Notes under the pieces: generated by a model
Seen by the model: the letters and a program-made list of their open reading frames with translations, nothing else
Told to the model about the DNA's origin: nothing
Database searches by the model: none
In this document: piece after piece, positions 1 to 24,515 of the stretch
How the letters are laid out: every line of letters begins with the position of its first letter
Position numbering within the stretch: position 1 is the stretch's first letter
Position numbers and translations under genes: made by a program
DNA from: Antennarius striatus
Lineage: Eukaryota > Chordata > Actinopteri > Lophiiformes > Antennariidae
Direction of reading: 5' to 3'
Assembly: GCF_040054535.1 (NCBI RefSeq)
Contig: NC_090785.1
Location: 21,416,501-21,480,500, forward strand
Length of the DNA: 64,000 nucleotides

Positions 1-360
1 CCCAGGAGTCAGTGAACGCAGCCTGAAGACCTCGTCCCCATCTCAGCAGCTGGATCTGGACTTTAGACGGAGACTCTGTCTGGTCTGTCTGTCTCTCTGT
101 CTGTCTCTCTGTCTCTCTGGTCTGTCTGTCTCTCTGTCTGTCTCTCTGGTCTGTCTGTCTCTCTGGTCTCTCTGTCTCTCTCTCCGCCCTCCAGAGTCTG
201 GGTCCTGCCCAGAGATTCTTCCTCAATGAGGAAGTTTTTGCTTGCCGCTGTCTTTTATTCTTGTTCCGTTGGGTTTCTCTGTCTGTTTAAAGCTCTTTGA
301 AATGTCTGTTGATGTGATTGAGCGTTTTATAAATATAAGTTGATTGATTGATTGATTGAA
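1..360 (+). repeat. (TCTG)n tract and LINE/SINE-type 3' tail
   Basis: The first 75 bases have no recognisable coding sequence and may be the 3' UTR of a gene to the left. Bases 75-185 are a TCTG/TCTC microsatellite. Bases 187-360 match, from memory, a common fish interspersed 3' end: a cttcct...gaagtttttgcttgccgctgtc block, then gggtttctct, then a gcgttttataaatataag block, and finally a TTGA tail at about 341-358. The TTGA tail marks the 3' end of a plus-strand retroposon. No gene is supported here. Confidence 0.6.
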
Positions 361-669
361 CTGGTGCTGTCCAAATAGTCTGCAGCGGTGAAGATGTGTC
401 TTGTGACTCAGTGGACACACACTCAGGACCACAGCTCCCATTCTGAGAACATCTCACAGCCGAACGGGAGCTCAGAGTCCATGTAGGTTTCTTCCTGTTC
501 TGTTTACATCCGATGAATTTCTCAACAAATAACTACGTGATTCACATGAGAAGAAAAATACTGAGAACAAGAACAGAAAATTGAACTTGGTGATAAGTAA
601 GAAAATAAGATTAATGGATACTGAAAAACTAGAAAATAAAATACAGAAATGGTTAAAACTCAGTGAAAA

Positions 670-745
670 CTACACTCCCCACATCCATCATCCATCCGTC
701 CATGTATCCATCCATCATCCATCATCCATCCATCATCCATCCACG
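670..745. repeat. (ATCC)n microsatellite
   Basis: Imperfect CATC/ATCC tetranucleotide repeat about 90 bases upstream of the proposed dnd1 start codon, so it may lie in the 5' UTR or promoter. The short reading frames through it are repeat artefacts. Confidence 0.85.
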
Positions 746-834
746 TGGGCTGGGGCTCTCCAATCGGGGCTCCAGGTGCGTCTGCGCGCGCCAGAGAGGC
801 GCCACTGCGCACGAGCGTCACCAGCGAGGAGAAG

Positions 835-3800
835 ATGGACATCAAGCGGCGACAGGTAACCCGGCAATAGACGGAGACCCGACGGTCGTTTGGATAACGA
901 GGTGTTATAACGTGTCGTTATAACGTGTTAGAGCACAGAGGTCGCTCCGGACCAACAGGGCCTCGGCTCTGCGTTACTTTATTTTTGTTTACTGAAGACT
1001 CTTTGATGAGGAGAAACTTCTTGAAGAACCTCCTGAGGTCCAGGGGCCTGTTGAACAGCCCCGGACACACTCCACCTGATCACTGACAGCCGACACTAAC
1101 ACCTGGTGTCGGCACGCGAGCTGTTTACTCGGCACGCGAGCTGTTTACTCGGCACGCGAGCTGTTTACTCGGCACGCGCCTCATTGTTACTTTGTTTCAA
1201 GGTGGCGCGTGCCGCTTCCGCTCGGGTTGTTTGTCAACATGTCTGATGTTTGTCGGCTGTTTTGTCTCTGAGCGACACCTGACGCTCGTTGACGTGATGA
1301 GCCCGCGCGCGTCGGGGGAGGGGGGGTTCAAAGCAAACCGCTGAGGAGCGCTGGGGGGGGTCAGGGACCAACACCTGTTTGCATTTAGAAGATTGTCATC
1401 AGGCCGCTGGTCAGCAACTAGTCGCTCTAGTGTGGACATGAAGCCAGGAGCCACCAGCCTTTTCACCTTGTGAGTAAGACCATAGATCAAAACACTAGCT
1501 TTGATCTATGGAGATATTTTCTATCCTGAGATATTTTTGCATGCATCTCAGGAAACGGATGAGATAGAAAGATGAAACAAACGGCGTTATATTCAGGAAG
1601 GCAAGGGGATGAAAATTAGATCACAACATTGCCCTTGAGAAAATAGGCCAAGGTCAAATTCTCACTTTTATACCTTTTTAATGCCCAGAACAATATTGTA
1701 GGTTGTCCTGGGTCTGTGTGCTACAGTATACCTTTAGCAGTGATTAAGTTACAAATATGAAATGAAAAGCCAAATACCATATTGACCCGAATAGAAGACG
1801 ACCCTGATTATAAGACGACCCTGATTATAAGACGACCCTGATTATAAGACGACCCTGATTATAAGACGACCCCCTCGTTTTCATGACTCAAGTTTGAAGA
1901 AAGACTTCTTGAACACCAAATTAACCGGCCGATCTTCGACCCACTTCTCTCCAGATTGTCGCTACGTTACTCCTTTTTCTCTTATCTCTTCTTCTCTTTT
2001 CCTTCTTACCACTATATTTTTATTTTTTGGCCTGGGGAGCTTAGTTCAGCATTCGCTGTAAAGATATCTGGCGCCATCTAGCGTTGAGAATGGGTATAAC
2101 GTCTACACCCCGAATGTAAGACGAACCCCACTTTTTCAATCTTGTTTCAATGCAAAAAAACACCGTCTTATAGTCGAGCCAATAAAGTACTAGAAAGTAG
2201 AGAGTAGAGTAGAACTTCATTGATCCCTTAAGGAGGTTCCGTCAGGGAAATTAATTTCTCCGTTGCACTACACACAGCAGTGAGAACACACAACCACATA
2301 AAAGTAGCACCAGCACAAAATAGAATAATAAATAATCCACCAATAATATACAAATAGAAAGGCAAGGCTAGATAGTACAATATAGAATTCATTGCTGCAA
2401 CCATTATGAAAGGGTAAATTTTTGAATTCAGGGGTGTCGCGGGATGTTGCAGTCTGTGACTGAAATAGGCAAATTTGAAATTTGCCTATTTCAAATACCA
2501 ACAGAGGTTTTCAGTGGAATCCAAAGATCATAGACTTCTGGAACAAAGCTTCTCCAAAGGTACCTGTGATCCACAGGTCCGCAGAGGTCCTGTATTACCT
2601 TTGCCCACACTCTGATAGACTGTTTAAAACACTTTTGTTTTAAAGAGAAGTGTTTCTTTAATACACACGAGTGTGCCGTGAGTCTCGGAACGCAGTGCAC
2701 ACACGGATGCTATCAGCCAATTGAATGCACGTACGGTATCATGTGACTGCCTACTAAAAATCTGCGATGTAGCAAAGCCGTGCATCTTGAAGCGCGAAGA
2801 TGCGAGGGATTACTGTAGTACTGGAGGTCAGCATTGGTGGACGTCTGAGCTGACATGGAGACCCTCAGCTGGTCGTTCTTACTGCAGGTGTTCTGCAACC
2901 CTCCAGGTTTTGAATGGTGTCATCTATTCTGTAACTTAGCATAAGATGTGGACCAGGTCAGCCTGGGTGGATGGGGTCTTAAACTGTTCTTTCCCCATTG
3001 TCTGTTTGACGTTAAGAGAAAAGCCTGTCCTCTTTCACAGGGAGGACACAACCATGTTGGTTTTACCCAGAAGGACCGCGCTGTTGGTTTGGACTAAAGG
3101 CTGGATGTGTGTCTTCCTCAGGTCCCGAATGCTGATCGGGTGAAGGCGCTGGAAACATGGCTGAAAGCAACCAACATACAGCTGACTCAGGTTAACGGCC
3201 AGCGGAAGTATGGAGGCCCGCCTGAGGGTGAGGGGACCCCGACAAAACAAGACTGCATTCACACTCAAACCAAAAGAGACTTGCATGAGCGACTGAATGG
3301 CGACTGAAGAGTGTCTCTGTCCAGTACAGGTTTACGTCACATTACGTCGTTTGGAGTTACGCTATTCTTGATTTTACGTCGTTTTAAAAAAAAACACACA
3401 GAAAAATAAAAATCAAGTTTATGTCGTTTCAACCACAAATATTGGAATTATAAAATCACCAGTAAACCAGTTAAAAGCACAAAATATCATATTATTGTAC
3501 AAAAAATCTGAATAAAATATTATTGACCCGTAGACGGTCAAACTCGAAAATGGACAAATGATATTTTATTGAAAAAAACAAACGAAAAATGTTCATCAAT
3601 TTGATTTTGAACTCCAAAAAGGTTGTCACAGACTTCTCCAGGCGTCAGTGACTGACTTCTACCCTGTGATAACTGAAGTACGATCATGTGACCTCACCAT
3701 CTCCTCTCCACTCACTGCCAGTGTGGGACGGGCCCCCCCCAGGAGCCCACTGTGAGGTCTTCATCAGTCACATCCCTCGAGATGCCTACGAGGACCGGCT

Positions 3801-5233
3801 GATCCCCCTGTTCAGCTCTGCAGGCGTCCTCTGGGAGTTCAGGCTCATGATGAACTTCAGCGGCCAGAACCGCGGCTTCGCCTACGCCAAGTACGGCACG
3901 CCGGCCGTCGCCGCCGGCGCCGTCCGCCAGCTGCACGGCCACATGCTGGAGCCCGGACAATGTCTCACCGTCCGGCGAAGCACAGAGAAGAGACACCTCT
4001 GTGTGGAAGGCCTGCCCCCCGACACCAAACAGCAGGGCCTACGGCAGGTACAGCAGCTCCCCAGTCTGTAGGACTGCAGTCGGTCCTGTCAGTAGGTCAT
4101 GAAGTATCGTGTGTCATCTGCAAAAAAAGTACTCCTACGACTTTATAATAATGTATTTTAGTATGCTGTAATCTCTCGTTTATTCCCGCTTCAAGATGCG
4201 CGGCTTCACGACATCGCGGAGTTTTAGTAGGTAGTCACGTGACACCGTACGCACATGCTATTGGCTGACAGTATCCGTGTGTGCGCTGCGTTCCGGGACT
4301 CTCGGTTCCTCCTGCAACTTTTCTTTAATACAAAAGTGCTTTTAAACAGTCTATCGTCGCTATATTGCGGAATTTCGTTTTTCACACGAGGTCCTTGAAC
4401 ACATCAACCTCGAGTAATGAGATTATTAGTGGATTATAATTTATTTTACGTAGATTATAGCGAACATTTTGGTTTCTACTGAGTGTGTGTGGCCGTCTGG
4501 CTTCCAGGTGCTGTGCGCCCTGACCGAGGGGGTGGAGCGGGTGTCTCTGAAGACTGGTCCCGGTATAGAGGGGGTGTCCGCTATAGTCGTCTTCTCGTCC
4601 CATTATGCTGCTTCAATGGGCAAGAAGGTTCTGGTTGAAGGTGGGTCATGTTAGTGCTGGTGACTTGGTGCTGCAGTTTTGGTCCTCACCCCCTCACCCC
4701 ACACCCCCCACCTCCATTCCCATCCAGGATTCAAGAAGCAGTTCAGTCTGACCGTCTCAGTCAGGTGGCATTCACTCCTGAAACTGGGGGGCGAAGAGCC
4801 TCGTCCCCCTCAGAAACCTTCCAAGGACCTCCCACCGTCACCCCTCAAGCCGCTGCGGCACGTCCCCAGCTGTGTCCCACCCCCACGCCTGGCCCGCCCT
4901 GCATCCACCCCTCCGCCTTTCTGCAGGGCAGTGGGGGGTCCGGCTGTCCCCAACAGCCCCCCCGGTCTCTCCGGCTCCTCTTCCACCCCGCTGGAGGTGT
5001 GTGAGGTGTCTGGGTTGGGCCGGCTGCCCTACGAGCTGCTCTACAGCCACACCGGCCCCGACGGGTTCCTCCACTTCACCTACAGGATGTGTGTCCCGGG
5101 GGGGCCGGAGGCGTGTGAGGGGACGGTGACCGTCTTACCCGGACCCGACGCCCTCACCACGCTCCACGAAGCCCGTCAGGCGGCCGCCCGGCAGATCCTG
5201 CTGAGGCTGCAGCGTCACCAGCCCGGCTACTGA
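835..5233 (+). CDS. dnd1: Dead end protein (germ-cell RNA-binding protein)
   Basis: Five coding exons: 835-855, 3122-3227, 3722-4047, 4508-4640, 4728-5233; 1092 nt, 363 residues (human DND1 has 353). The first exon gives only MDIKRRQ and is the least certain part, because it rests on donor CAG/GTAACC and phase 0. Exon 2 carries the family block [15 protein letters not shown]. Exon 3 is the first RRM, with RNP2-like VFISHIP and RNP1 RGFAYAKY. The rest of exon 3 and exon 4 form a weak second RRM. The last exon has a proline-rich linker and a C-terminal double-stranded-RNA-binding-type fold ([19 protein letters not shown] onward). In vertebrates DND1 protects germline mRNAs from microRNA action and, with NANOS, recruits deadenylase; it is needed for primordial germ cells. 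The hars gene lies tail-to-tail downstream, as expected from conserved DND1-HARS linkage. Intron 1 (2.3 kb) and intron 3 hold DNA-transposon remnants. Confidence 0.93.
1109..1178. repeat. 20-bp tandem repeat
   Basis: Three and a half copies of a unit ggcacgcgagctgtttactc in dnd1 intron 1; the last copy diverges after ggcacgcg. Confidence 0.85.
1779..2188. mobile_element. MITE with TA target duplication (Tc1/mariner-type?)
   Basis: Imperfect terminal inverted repeats: left ccatattgacccgaatagaa, right (reverse complement) ctttattggctcgactataa, both followed by gacg. Each end is flanked by TA. The left end carries four to five tandem copies of a 17-bp unit, cctgattataagacgac, and the right end repeats a related cgtcttata block. 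No transposase frame is visible, so this is a non-autonomous element about 410 bp long. TA flanks suggest the Tc1/mariner superfamily, but the family is not proven. It lies in dnd1 intron 1. Confidence 0.6.
2190..2460 (-). mobile_element. LINE 3'-end fragment (L2/CR1-like)
   Basis: Reads on the minus strand as the 3' end of a fish non-LTR element: the block cttcattgatcccttaagga resembles the 'ttattaatcccggaggaaattgca' type end also seen at 34393 and (inverted) at 62169. No coding sequence remains. Bases 2418-2450 recur inverted at about 24446-24478. Confidence 0.45.
2461..2493. repeat. Perfect 16-bp palindrome
   Basis: Two 16-base arms (2461-2476 and 2478-2493, core GAAATAGGCAAATTT) separated by one base. 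It sits at the junction between a LINE-end fragment and a Tigger-like fragment in dnd1 intron 1. Confidence 0.9.
2500..2820 (-). mobile_element. Tigger/pogo-like MITE, minus orientation
   Basis: Its end at 2800-2818 reads, on the minus strand, cagtaatccctcgcatcttc, a Tigger-type terminus, followed by cttcaagatgcacggcttt. The same interior is found on the plus strand at 4163-4420. No open transposase frame is present. It lies in dnd1 intron 1, upstream of exon 2. Confidence 0.6.
3315..3545. mobile_element. Dispersed DNA-transposon-like fragment
   Basis: AT-rich intronic block with repeated ttacgtc motifs and the string taaaatcaccagtaaacc. A related block lies at 19426-19567 in a malate synthase intron, so this is an interspersed repeat. 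Its family is uncertain, possibly pogo-like. It occupies most of dnd1 intron 2. Confidence 0.45.
4163..4420 (+). mobile_element. Tigger/pogo-like MITE, plus orientation
   Basis: Starts tgtaatctctcgtttattcc, then cttcaagatgcgcggctt, and keeps roughly 75-80% visible identity to the reverse complement of 2640-2818 over about 150 bases. The far end (near 4405, ctcgagtaatgaga) is degenerate. It fills most of dnd1 intron 3. Confidence 0.6.
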
Positions 5234-5445
5234 CGGGTCGGTCCAGGACCTGGAGCGGACCGCACCGCTTCACTCCGTTCGTTCTGCATGTTCTGTTAGG
5301 TTTGCTGTGTTTGTGTGCCGTTTAGTTTTTTTCTGCATGCTTTTATTCTTCATGGACTGTTTTGTTTTGTTTGAACTTGTTTGCGTTTCTATGGTTTGTT
5401 TTCTGCATGCTTTTTATTGTGTGTTCTTGTTAGTTTCTCATTTAT

Positions 5446-5451
5446 AATAAA
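5446..5451 (+). promoter_or_regulatory. dnd1: dnd1 polyadenylation signal
   Basis: AATAAA 213 bases after the dnd1 stop codon, in a T-rich 3' UTR. Confidence 0.75.
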
Positions 5452-5459
5452 TGAGATTT

Positions 5460-6160
5460 GAAGAGAAAACCTGATATTTCTTTATTTACTAGTTATTGGG
5501 TCATTTGGTACCGGGCCGCACGGGAAGAATAACTTAATTATTTTCATTTTATTTATTTCGGAATCTGAAGGATGTTTTATTTTGAAAAATTACCCGATTC
5601 TCTGTTACATCCGTCTGTCAGTGGTCCCCAACCACCAGGTCTCGGTCACATGACGGGTTACCCCTAAATTAAGCACCCACGATTGCGCCAGTGTTCTGGA
5701 TTAAAGCCAGGGCAGATTATCCTGAGATCGCCCAAGAAGTATCTTAATCCCTGCTTCCATTTCCAACCTCCTGTCTCTGTGAAGCGTGATTTTCTGCAGT
5801 GACCGTAAAGAAAACCAAACTGGAGTAGACCGGACGTCGAACACACTTCAGGTGGGGGACGGTTGGGGCCACAGCTGTGGACACTAACCACAGCTTACGA
5901 TGGGCCATCCTGGAGGAGCTGCTCTACCTGACCCACCGGTGAGGGTTGTAGCCTCTGACTAGAGTCAAACACCACCAGCAGTCAACACATCAGCCAGGAA
6001 GCAGAGGAACTGACGGGGTCAGGGGTCACCACCTGCAGAACGACGCCTTTATCGGGGGGATTTCCACCTGTTGTCCTCAATGTTTGTTGGTCAGTGTTGC
6101 TTCAAGTGGAGTTTGTTGTCACAGAAGAGTGATAGACTAACACGTTGATATACACAGTAT
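5460..6160. other. Intergenic sequence between dnd1 and hars
   Basis: Between the dnd1 poly(A) site and the next transposon I see no gene-like frame with splice or start support. The short frame at 5664-5891 has no family resemblance. Confidence 0.5.
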
Positions 6161-6665
6161 ATACGTTCAGGCCAAATGTTCGGACACACCTCATTTTATT
6201 TTATTTTCGTGACCATTTACGTTGTAGATTCTCACTGAAGACATGAAAACTATGAATGAACACATGTTCAGTTATGTACTTCACAAAAAAGGGTAAAATT
6301 ACTAAAAGCATGTTTTATATTGTAGTTTCTTCCAAGTATCCACCCTTTGATTACCGTTTTGCACTCGGGGCATTCTCTCCATGAGTTTCAAGAGGTCGTC
6401 GTCTGAAATGGTTTCCAGTTCAGTCGTGTCTCATCAGGGTTTATTAGTGGAATTCCTTACTTTATCGAGGGGGTGGGGACCATCAGTTGTGTTGTGCAGA
6501 AGTCAGGTTAATAACAGCCGACAGCCCTATTGGACAACTGTTAACATTAATATTATGGCAAGAACCAATCAGCGAACTAAAGAAAAACCAGTGGCGATCA
6601 TTACTTTAAGAAATGAAGGTCAGAAGGAAAATTGTGAAAAAGTGTAAACGTCTGGTGATGTCTGA
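6160..6665. mobile_element. Internally deleted Tc1-like transposon
   Basis: The left part (from about 6172, gccaaatgttcggacacacc) and the right part match, from memory, a very common vertebrate Tc1-like element. The right part includes gggaccatcagttgtgttgt and a minus-independent frame starting MARTNQRTKEKPVAIITLRN at 6555, which is the transposase N-terminal helix-turn-helix start. Most of the transposase is missing, so it is a dead, non-autonomous copy. Confidence 0.65.
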
Positions 6666-7091
6666 ATGTGGCCCCATGGGGCTTCAAACCGTTTGGGACA
6701 ATTGTGTTAAGAACTTTAAGAACTCGGCGCCCCAGTCATTGGGACCGCGGGCGCCCTCTTTGGTAGGGTGACTGTACTGCAGCCACACAACGTCGATAAT
6801 CCCAGAAAACAGCTCCTTGACGTGTCCGGTCTTGCTCTTAATAAAACTGAATAAATTTAGTGTTAATCCATTCTATATTGTAGCCTCATATTATACGACA
6901 TTGATATGATTATTGAGCCTAGCATGTCTATGTAGTATAAATATTTACATGAGTGTTTGTGTAAGTGATTGACATAGAAGGATTAAGGGCTACTGGAAAA
7001 AAACGTCTCCTCATTGATGACGTGTCGTTACTGTACGTCATGGGTGGGAACGAAGGAAAAAGTTCACCTGCAAATTAAAAACGACGTGTGG

Positions 7092-7097
7092 TTTATT
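7092..7097 (-). promoter_or_regulatory. hars: Candidate hars polyadenylation signal
   Basis: AATAAA on the minus strand, about 520 bases past the hars stop. It is the nearest clear signal I found, which implies a 0.5-kb 3' UTR. Confidence 0.45.
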
Positions 7098-7618
7098 CTT
7101 TTCTACTGAGCAGCAGGGCTGCAGCCACTGAAGGTGGACGTCGTCACGAATGTCTCACACTCTGGCCAGCTTCTAACTTATCGCAACAATAAAGAAGTGA
7201 ATCCAGTAAATAGACTGAACCATCTACTGGGTGTGACAGTATCACTCTTGGCACCAGAGCGGACACTGCTGCTCAGCGCTGAGCTGAACGACGTTTATTT
7301 CAGACACTGGACGGTACAGACGCGTCGGGTTCAGGTGGAAACGAGCCGTTGAAGGTAAACAGAGTCTCATCTGCGTGAAAGATGAAGGAGCGCTCCTTGA
7401 GACGCCGTTGGTCAGAGCGCCGCTTTGGAAAAGACTTGAAAAGTTCTGGAGACATGAACACAGGACACGTGTCGGTAACAGCGAACACGCTTTCCTTCAT
7501 GTGAACCCACCCCCCACCCCTCAGCAGGACCAGACGTCCTGCTGAGTGTCAGCGTTGAAGCGTGAGGAGGATGAGATGAGGGCGGTGGGCGGGTCAGGTC
7601 GGGGGCACGAGGGGGCGT

Positions 7619-13071
<5,453 letters not shown>

Positions 13072-13229
13072 GGCTGTTCATTGATATATTTTCACGCCCC
13101 CGCCGGCAACACTGGTGCTGTCAAGAGTGAGGCGGAGGAAACCGGAAGCGGAAGTGACGACTGTTTCCGGTAATGTATGTAAATGAGTTGATGGCGGAGA
13201 AGGAAGAGTTTTGACAGCAGCTCTGACAG
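13072..13229. promoter_or_regulatory. Bidirectional hars / malate synthase promoter
   Basis: The hars start codon (minus, 13071) faces a likely untranslated first exon of malate synthase that ends at a donor gacag/gtaatg (13229). Between them are two GGAAG cores in ccggaagcggaagtgacg (13142-13159) and a ttccgg (13165-13170). These are ETS/GABP-type sites common in housekeeping promoters for mitochondrial proteins. The exact start sites and the noncoding exon are inferred, not shown. Confidence 0.5.
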
Positions 13230-13906
13230 GTAATGTCTGAGCTGTGTGCGGAGCCCTTCACTGCCTCCATCATAGGGTTCAGAGGGGTTGTTTGTTTATG
13301 GCAGTAGTTCTGGAAAAATTACCTCTATGCAAATAATTTACACTTTTTACAGACGACTTAGAACTTTCAAAATCTTTCAAGTAATTACCATTTATATGTG
13401 ATTAAATACCTAAAACTGTGTGTTAAAAGAAGAAAAGGACAAAAACGGTTATGAATTTTCTTCAGTTTTCTTTTTATAATTCCTCAAAAGGTGCAGATTG
13501 AACATTTCTGCAAAAATCGAATCCAAACTCTTTCACAACAACTGAGACACTTCAACATGTCCGGAGCCATGTTCCACAATGATCTAGTTCTAGTTGTTAA
13601 CAGCCAGGCTTTTATTTCTGAAACACTTCCTGACACCCGAAGACAGAGACCCACCTGACACGTCACACTGCAAGGTGTGTTTTTGTGGCACTGAGTGCAC
13701 AAGGGGTGGGGGGGTCGGTGGCATAAGCAGGTGGGCGAGGTGGGGGTGGGGTCGGATGGATTATCTCAGCAAAGGAGAAGTGCTCCCTATCACAGATTCA
13801 GACAGATTTGTGAACAATGTTTGGTTATTTTCTGTTTGTAGAATAATGTTTGAGGTGTTTGGAGCAAAAACAAAAGTGCTGCGTTTATATTCTCCTTCAG
13901 TATTTA

Positions 13907-14490
13907 CACTACCATTCAAAGGTTTTAGGTCATCCAGACAATTTTGTGTTTTCCATGAAAAGTCACACTTTTATTTACCACCATGAGCTGTAAAATGAAT
14001 AGAAAATATAGTCAAGACATTGACAAGGTTACAAATAATGATTTGTGTTTGAAATAATATTTTTTTCCTTCAGACTTTGCTTTTGTTAAAGAATCCTCCA
14101 ATTGCAGTACTTACAGCATTGCAGACCTTTGGCGTTCTAGCTGTTAATTTGTTGAGGTAGTCTGGAGAAATTTCACCCCAGGCGTCCCTACCACATGGAC
14201 TGGCTGGATGGACACTTCCTGTGTACCATACGGTGCAGCTCCTCCCACAACATCTCAATGGGGTTTAGATCTGGTGACCTGCTGGTCACGCCATGACAGG
14301 TAGAACACCAGCTGCCTACTTCTCCTCTAAATAGTTCTTTCACACTGTGGAGGTGTGCTTCAGGTCATTGTCTAGTTATAGGATGGAACTGGCTCCAATC
14401 AAGCTCTGTCCACAGGGATGGACAGAGTTACCCCCAAGTTATCCCTCCAGCACCAAAGCAACCCCAGACATTCACGTTACCCCCACCAGC
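13907..14490 (-). mobile_element. Tc1-like transposon, truncated
   Basis: On the minus strand a Tc1-type transposase tail is readable (NVWGCFGAGG-like start near 14480, then ISPDYLNKLTARTPKVCNAV at about 14100-14165, ending GGFFNKSKV). The noncoding end reads cactaccattcaaaggtttt at 13907, preceded by TA, a known fish Tc1 terminus. The transposase N-terminal half and the other end are missing; a LINE fragment takes over near 14500. Several frame breaks make it inactive. Confidence 0.65.
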
Positions 14491-14559
14491 ACAAAAAAAA
14501 AAAAAGAAAAGAAACGGTTGTTTTTTTGTGTATTTTTTTTTTCACAAATAAGGAAATTT

Positions 14560-16020
14560 CTGAGAGCGCCCATTTCTGCCGCCTGTACCTGCAATTCTCG
14601 CTTAGCTCCCTCTTTGTGACAACAGTGTGGTAAAGCGACTGCAATACCGCTCCTGCTGCCCCAATTCTCCTTCCAATCTCACGCTCCATTGTATGCCTTG
14701 TCCAAGTCCACAAAACACATGTAGACTGGATTTTCATACTTCCAAACCCCCTCTAGGATCCCTGCGAGAGTAAAAAGCTGGTCCGTTGTTCCCCGACCAG
14801 GACGGAACCCACATTGTTCCTCCTCAATCCGAGATTCGACAATCGGCCGTACCCTCATTTCCAGCATCTTGGAGTAAACTTTCCCAGGGAGGCTATGGAG
14901 TGTGACGCCCCTGTATTTGGTACACACCCTCTGGTCCCCTTTTTTAAAAAAAGGAACTACCACCTCAGTCTGCCACTCTTTCGGCACTGTCCCAGACTTT
15001 CACTCAATGTTAAAGAGGCGTGTCATCCATGACAGCCCCTCAACACCCAGAGCCTTCAGCTATTCCGGGCGAATCTCATCAACACCCGGGGCTTTGCCAC
15101 CGTGAAGTTGTTTAACTACCTCGGTGATTTCACCCAGAGAGATTGACTCGAATCCCCCATCATCCTCCAGCTCTGCCTCTGCAACAGAGGACGGGTCAGT
15201 TCGGGTAGTTGGATTCAGGAGTTCCTCAAAGTGTTCCTTCCGCCAACCAAAGCTCTTCAGTAGAGGTCAACAGTGTCCCATCCTTGCCGTATGCAGCTTG
15301 GATGGTCCCCCGTTTCCCCCTCCTGAGGTGTCATCCAGAACAACTTTGGTGCCGTCCAATAGTCCTTTTCCATGGCCTTTCCAAACTCCTCCCACACCCT
15401 CTGTTTTGCCTCCATCACAGGCAAGGCAGCAGTCCTTTTGGCCTGTTGGTACCCTGCAACTCCTTCAGGAGTCCCCAGGGACAACATGCCCCTGAAGGCC
15501 TCCTGAAGAAGGAGGATGGCTTCCCTGACCACTGGGGTCCACCGAGGGTTACCGTCCCTTGAGGCACCCAAGACCTTAAGACCACAGCTCTCGCTGCAGT
15601 TTTGAACATCAACCATTCAGATTCGATGCCCCCAGCCTCCACAGGGATGCATCATAAGCTCCTTCAGAGGTGTGAATTGAAGGCCTCATGGACAGAGTCC
15701 TCCTCCGGACGTTCCCAGTTCACCCGCACTACTCGTTTGGGCTCACCAGGTCTATCCAAAGGTTTCCCCTGCCAACGGACCCAACTCACCACCAGGTGGT
15801 GATCAGTTGACAGCTCTGCCCCTCTCTTCATCCGAGTGTCCAAAACACACGGTCGAAGGTCAGATGATGCGATCACAAGATTGATTATTGACTTCCGACC
15901 CAGGGTGCTCTGGTACAAGGTACGCTTATGAGATCCTTGTGTTCGAACATGGTGTTAGTTATGAACAATCCATGACTAGCACAGAAGTCCAACAACATAA
16001 CACCGCTCGGGCTTAGGTCA
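14560..16020 (-). mobile_element. RTE-like non-LTR retrotransposon fragment
   Basis: Minus-strand pieces in order: end of an APE endonuclease domain (STDHHLVVSWVRW, about 15785-15830), the linker between endonuclease and RT (VVREAILLLQEAFRGMLSLG region), and the RT entry FRPGRGTTDQLF with VYMCFVDLDKAYNGA. It then jumps straight to MEREIGRRIGAAGAVLQSLY, so roughly 170 residues of the RT core are deleted. The frame is broken in several places. It is the same family as the element at 19578-20765. Confidence 0.7.
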
Positions 16021-16360
16021 GGGAGGCCATTCCTCCCAATCACGCCCCTCCAGGTGTCTCCATTATTGCTAACATGGATTAAACCTGTACTTTGTGTTTA
16101 GAACCTGGACTAATAAAGAAAACCAAGGAAAGGTGAGTGCAAGTTTGAGGTTTTCAATTCAAATTAAAATATGATTTTCAAATCACATGCTGCATACCTA
16201 TGATATTACTTCGTTGAATTGATATTACAGTCTGTTTACCTTGCCTGTCATTTGACCTACACGGGACTTTAAACTCTACTCACAAACATCTTCCTGTTCA
16301 AACAGTGAACAAAGTTCATGACAAGTGTCTGCCTCTGAGTGGTCAGCAGCAGCAGCCAAC

Positions 16361-24342
<7,982 letters not shown>

Positions 24343-24515
24343 CGACTATGGGGGGGGGGGGGTTGATTTAATGAATCACAGGATTCCTGAAAACCAACAG
24401 AACACGTGTCCCAGCGGGGCGGCAGTCGTTGGACACACATTAATCAGACAACATCCCGCGACACCCCTGAATTTTGAAGGTGAAGGTCATCTCATTTTCA
24501 TCTCCTTTGCTGCCC

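Noticed and set aside
4838-5129. Extra frames within the last dnd1 exon
   Set aside because: Shadows of the dnd1 frame in GC-rich sequence.
13178-13211. ATGGCGGAGAAGGAAGAG as the malate synthase start
   Set aside because: The frame stops after seven codons (TTT TGA), so this is more likely 5' UTR.
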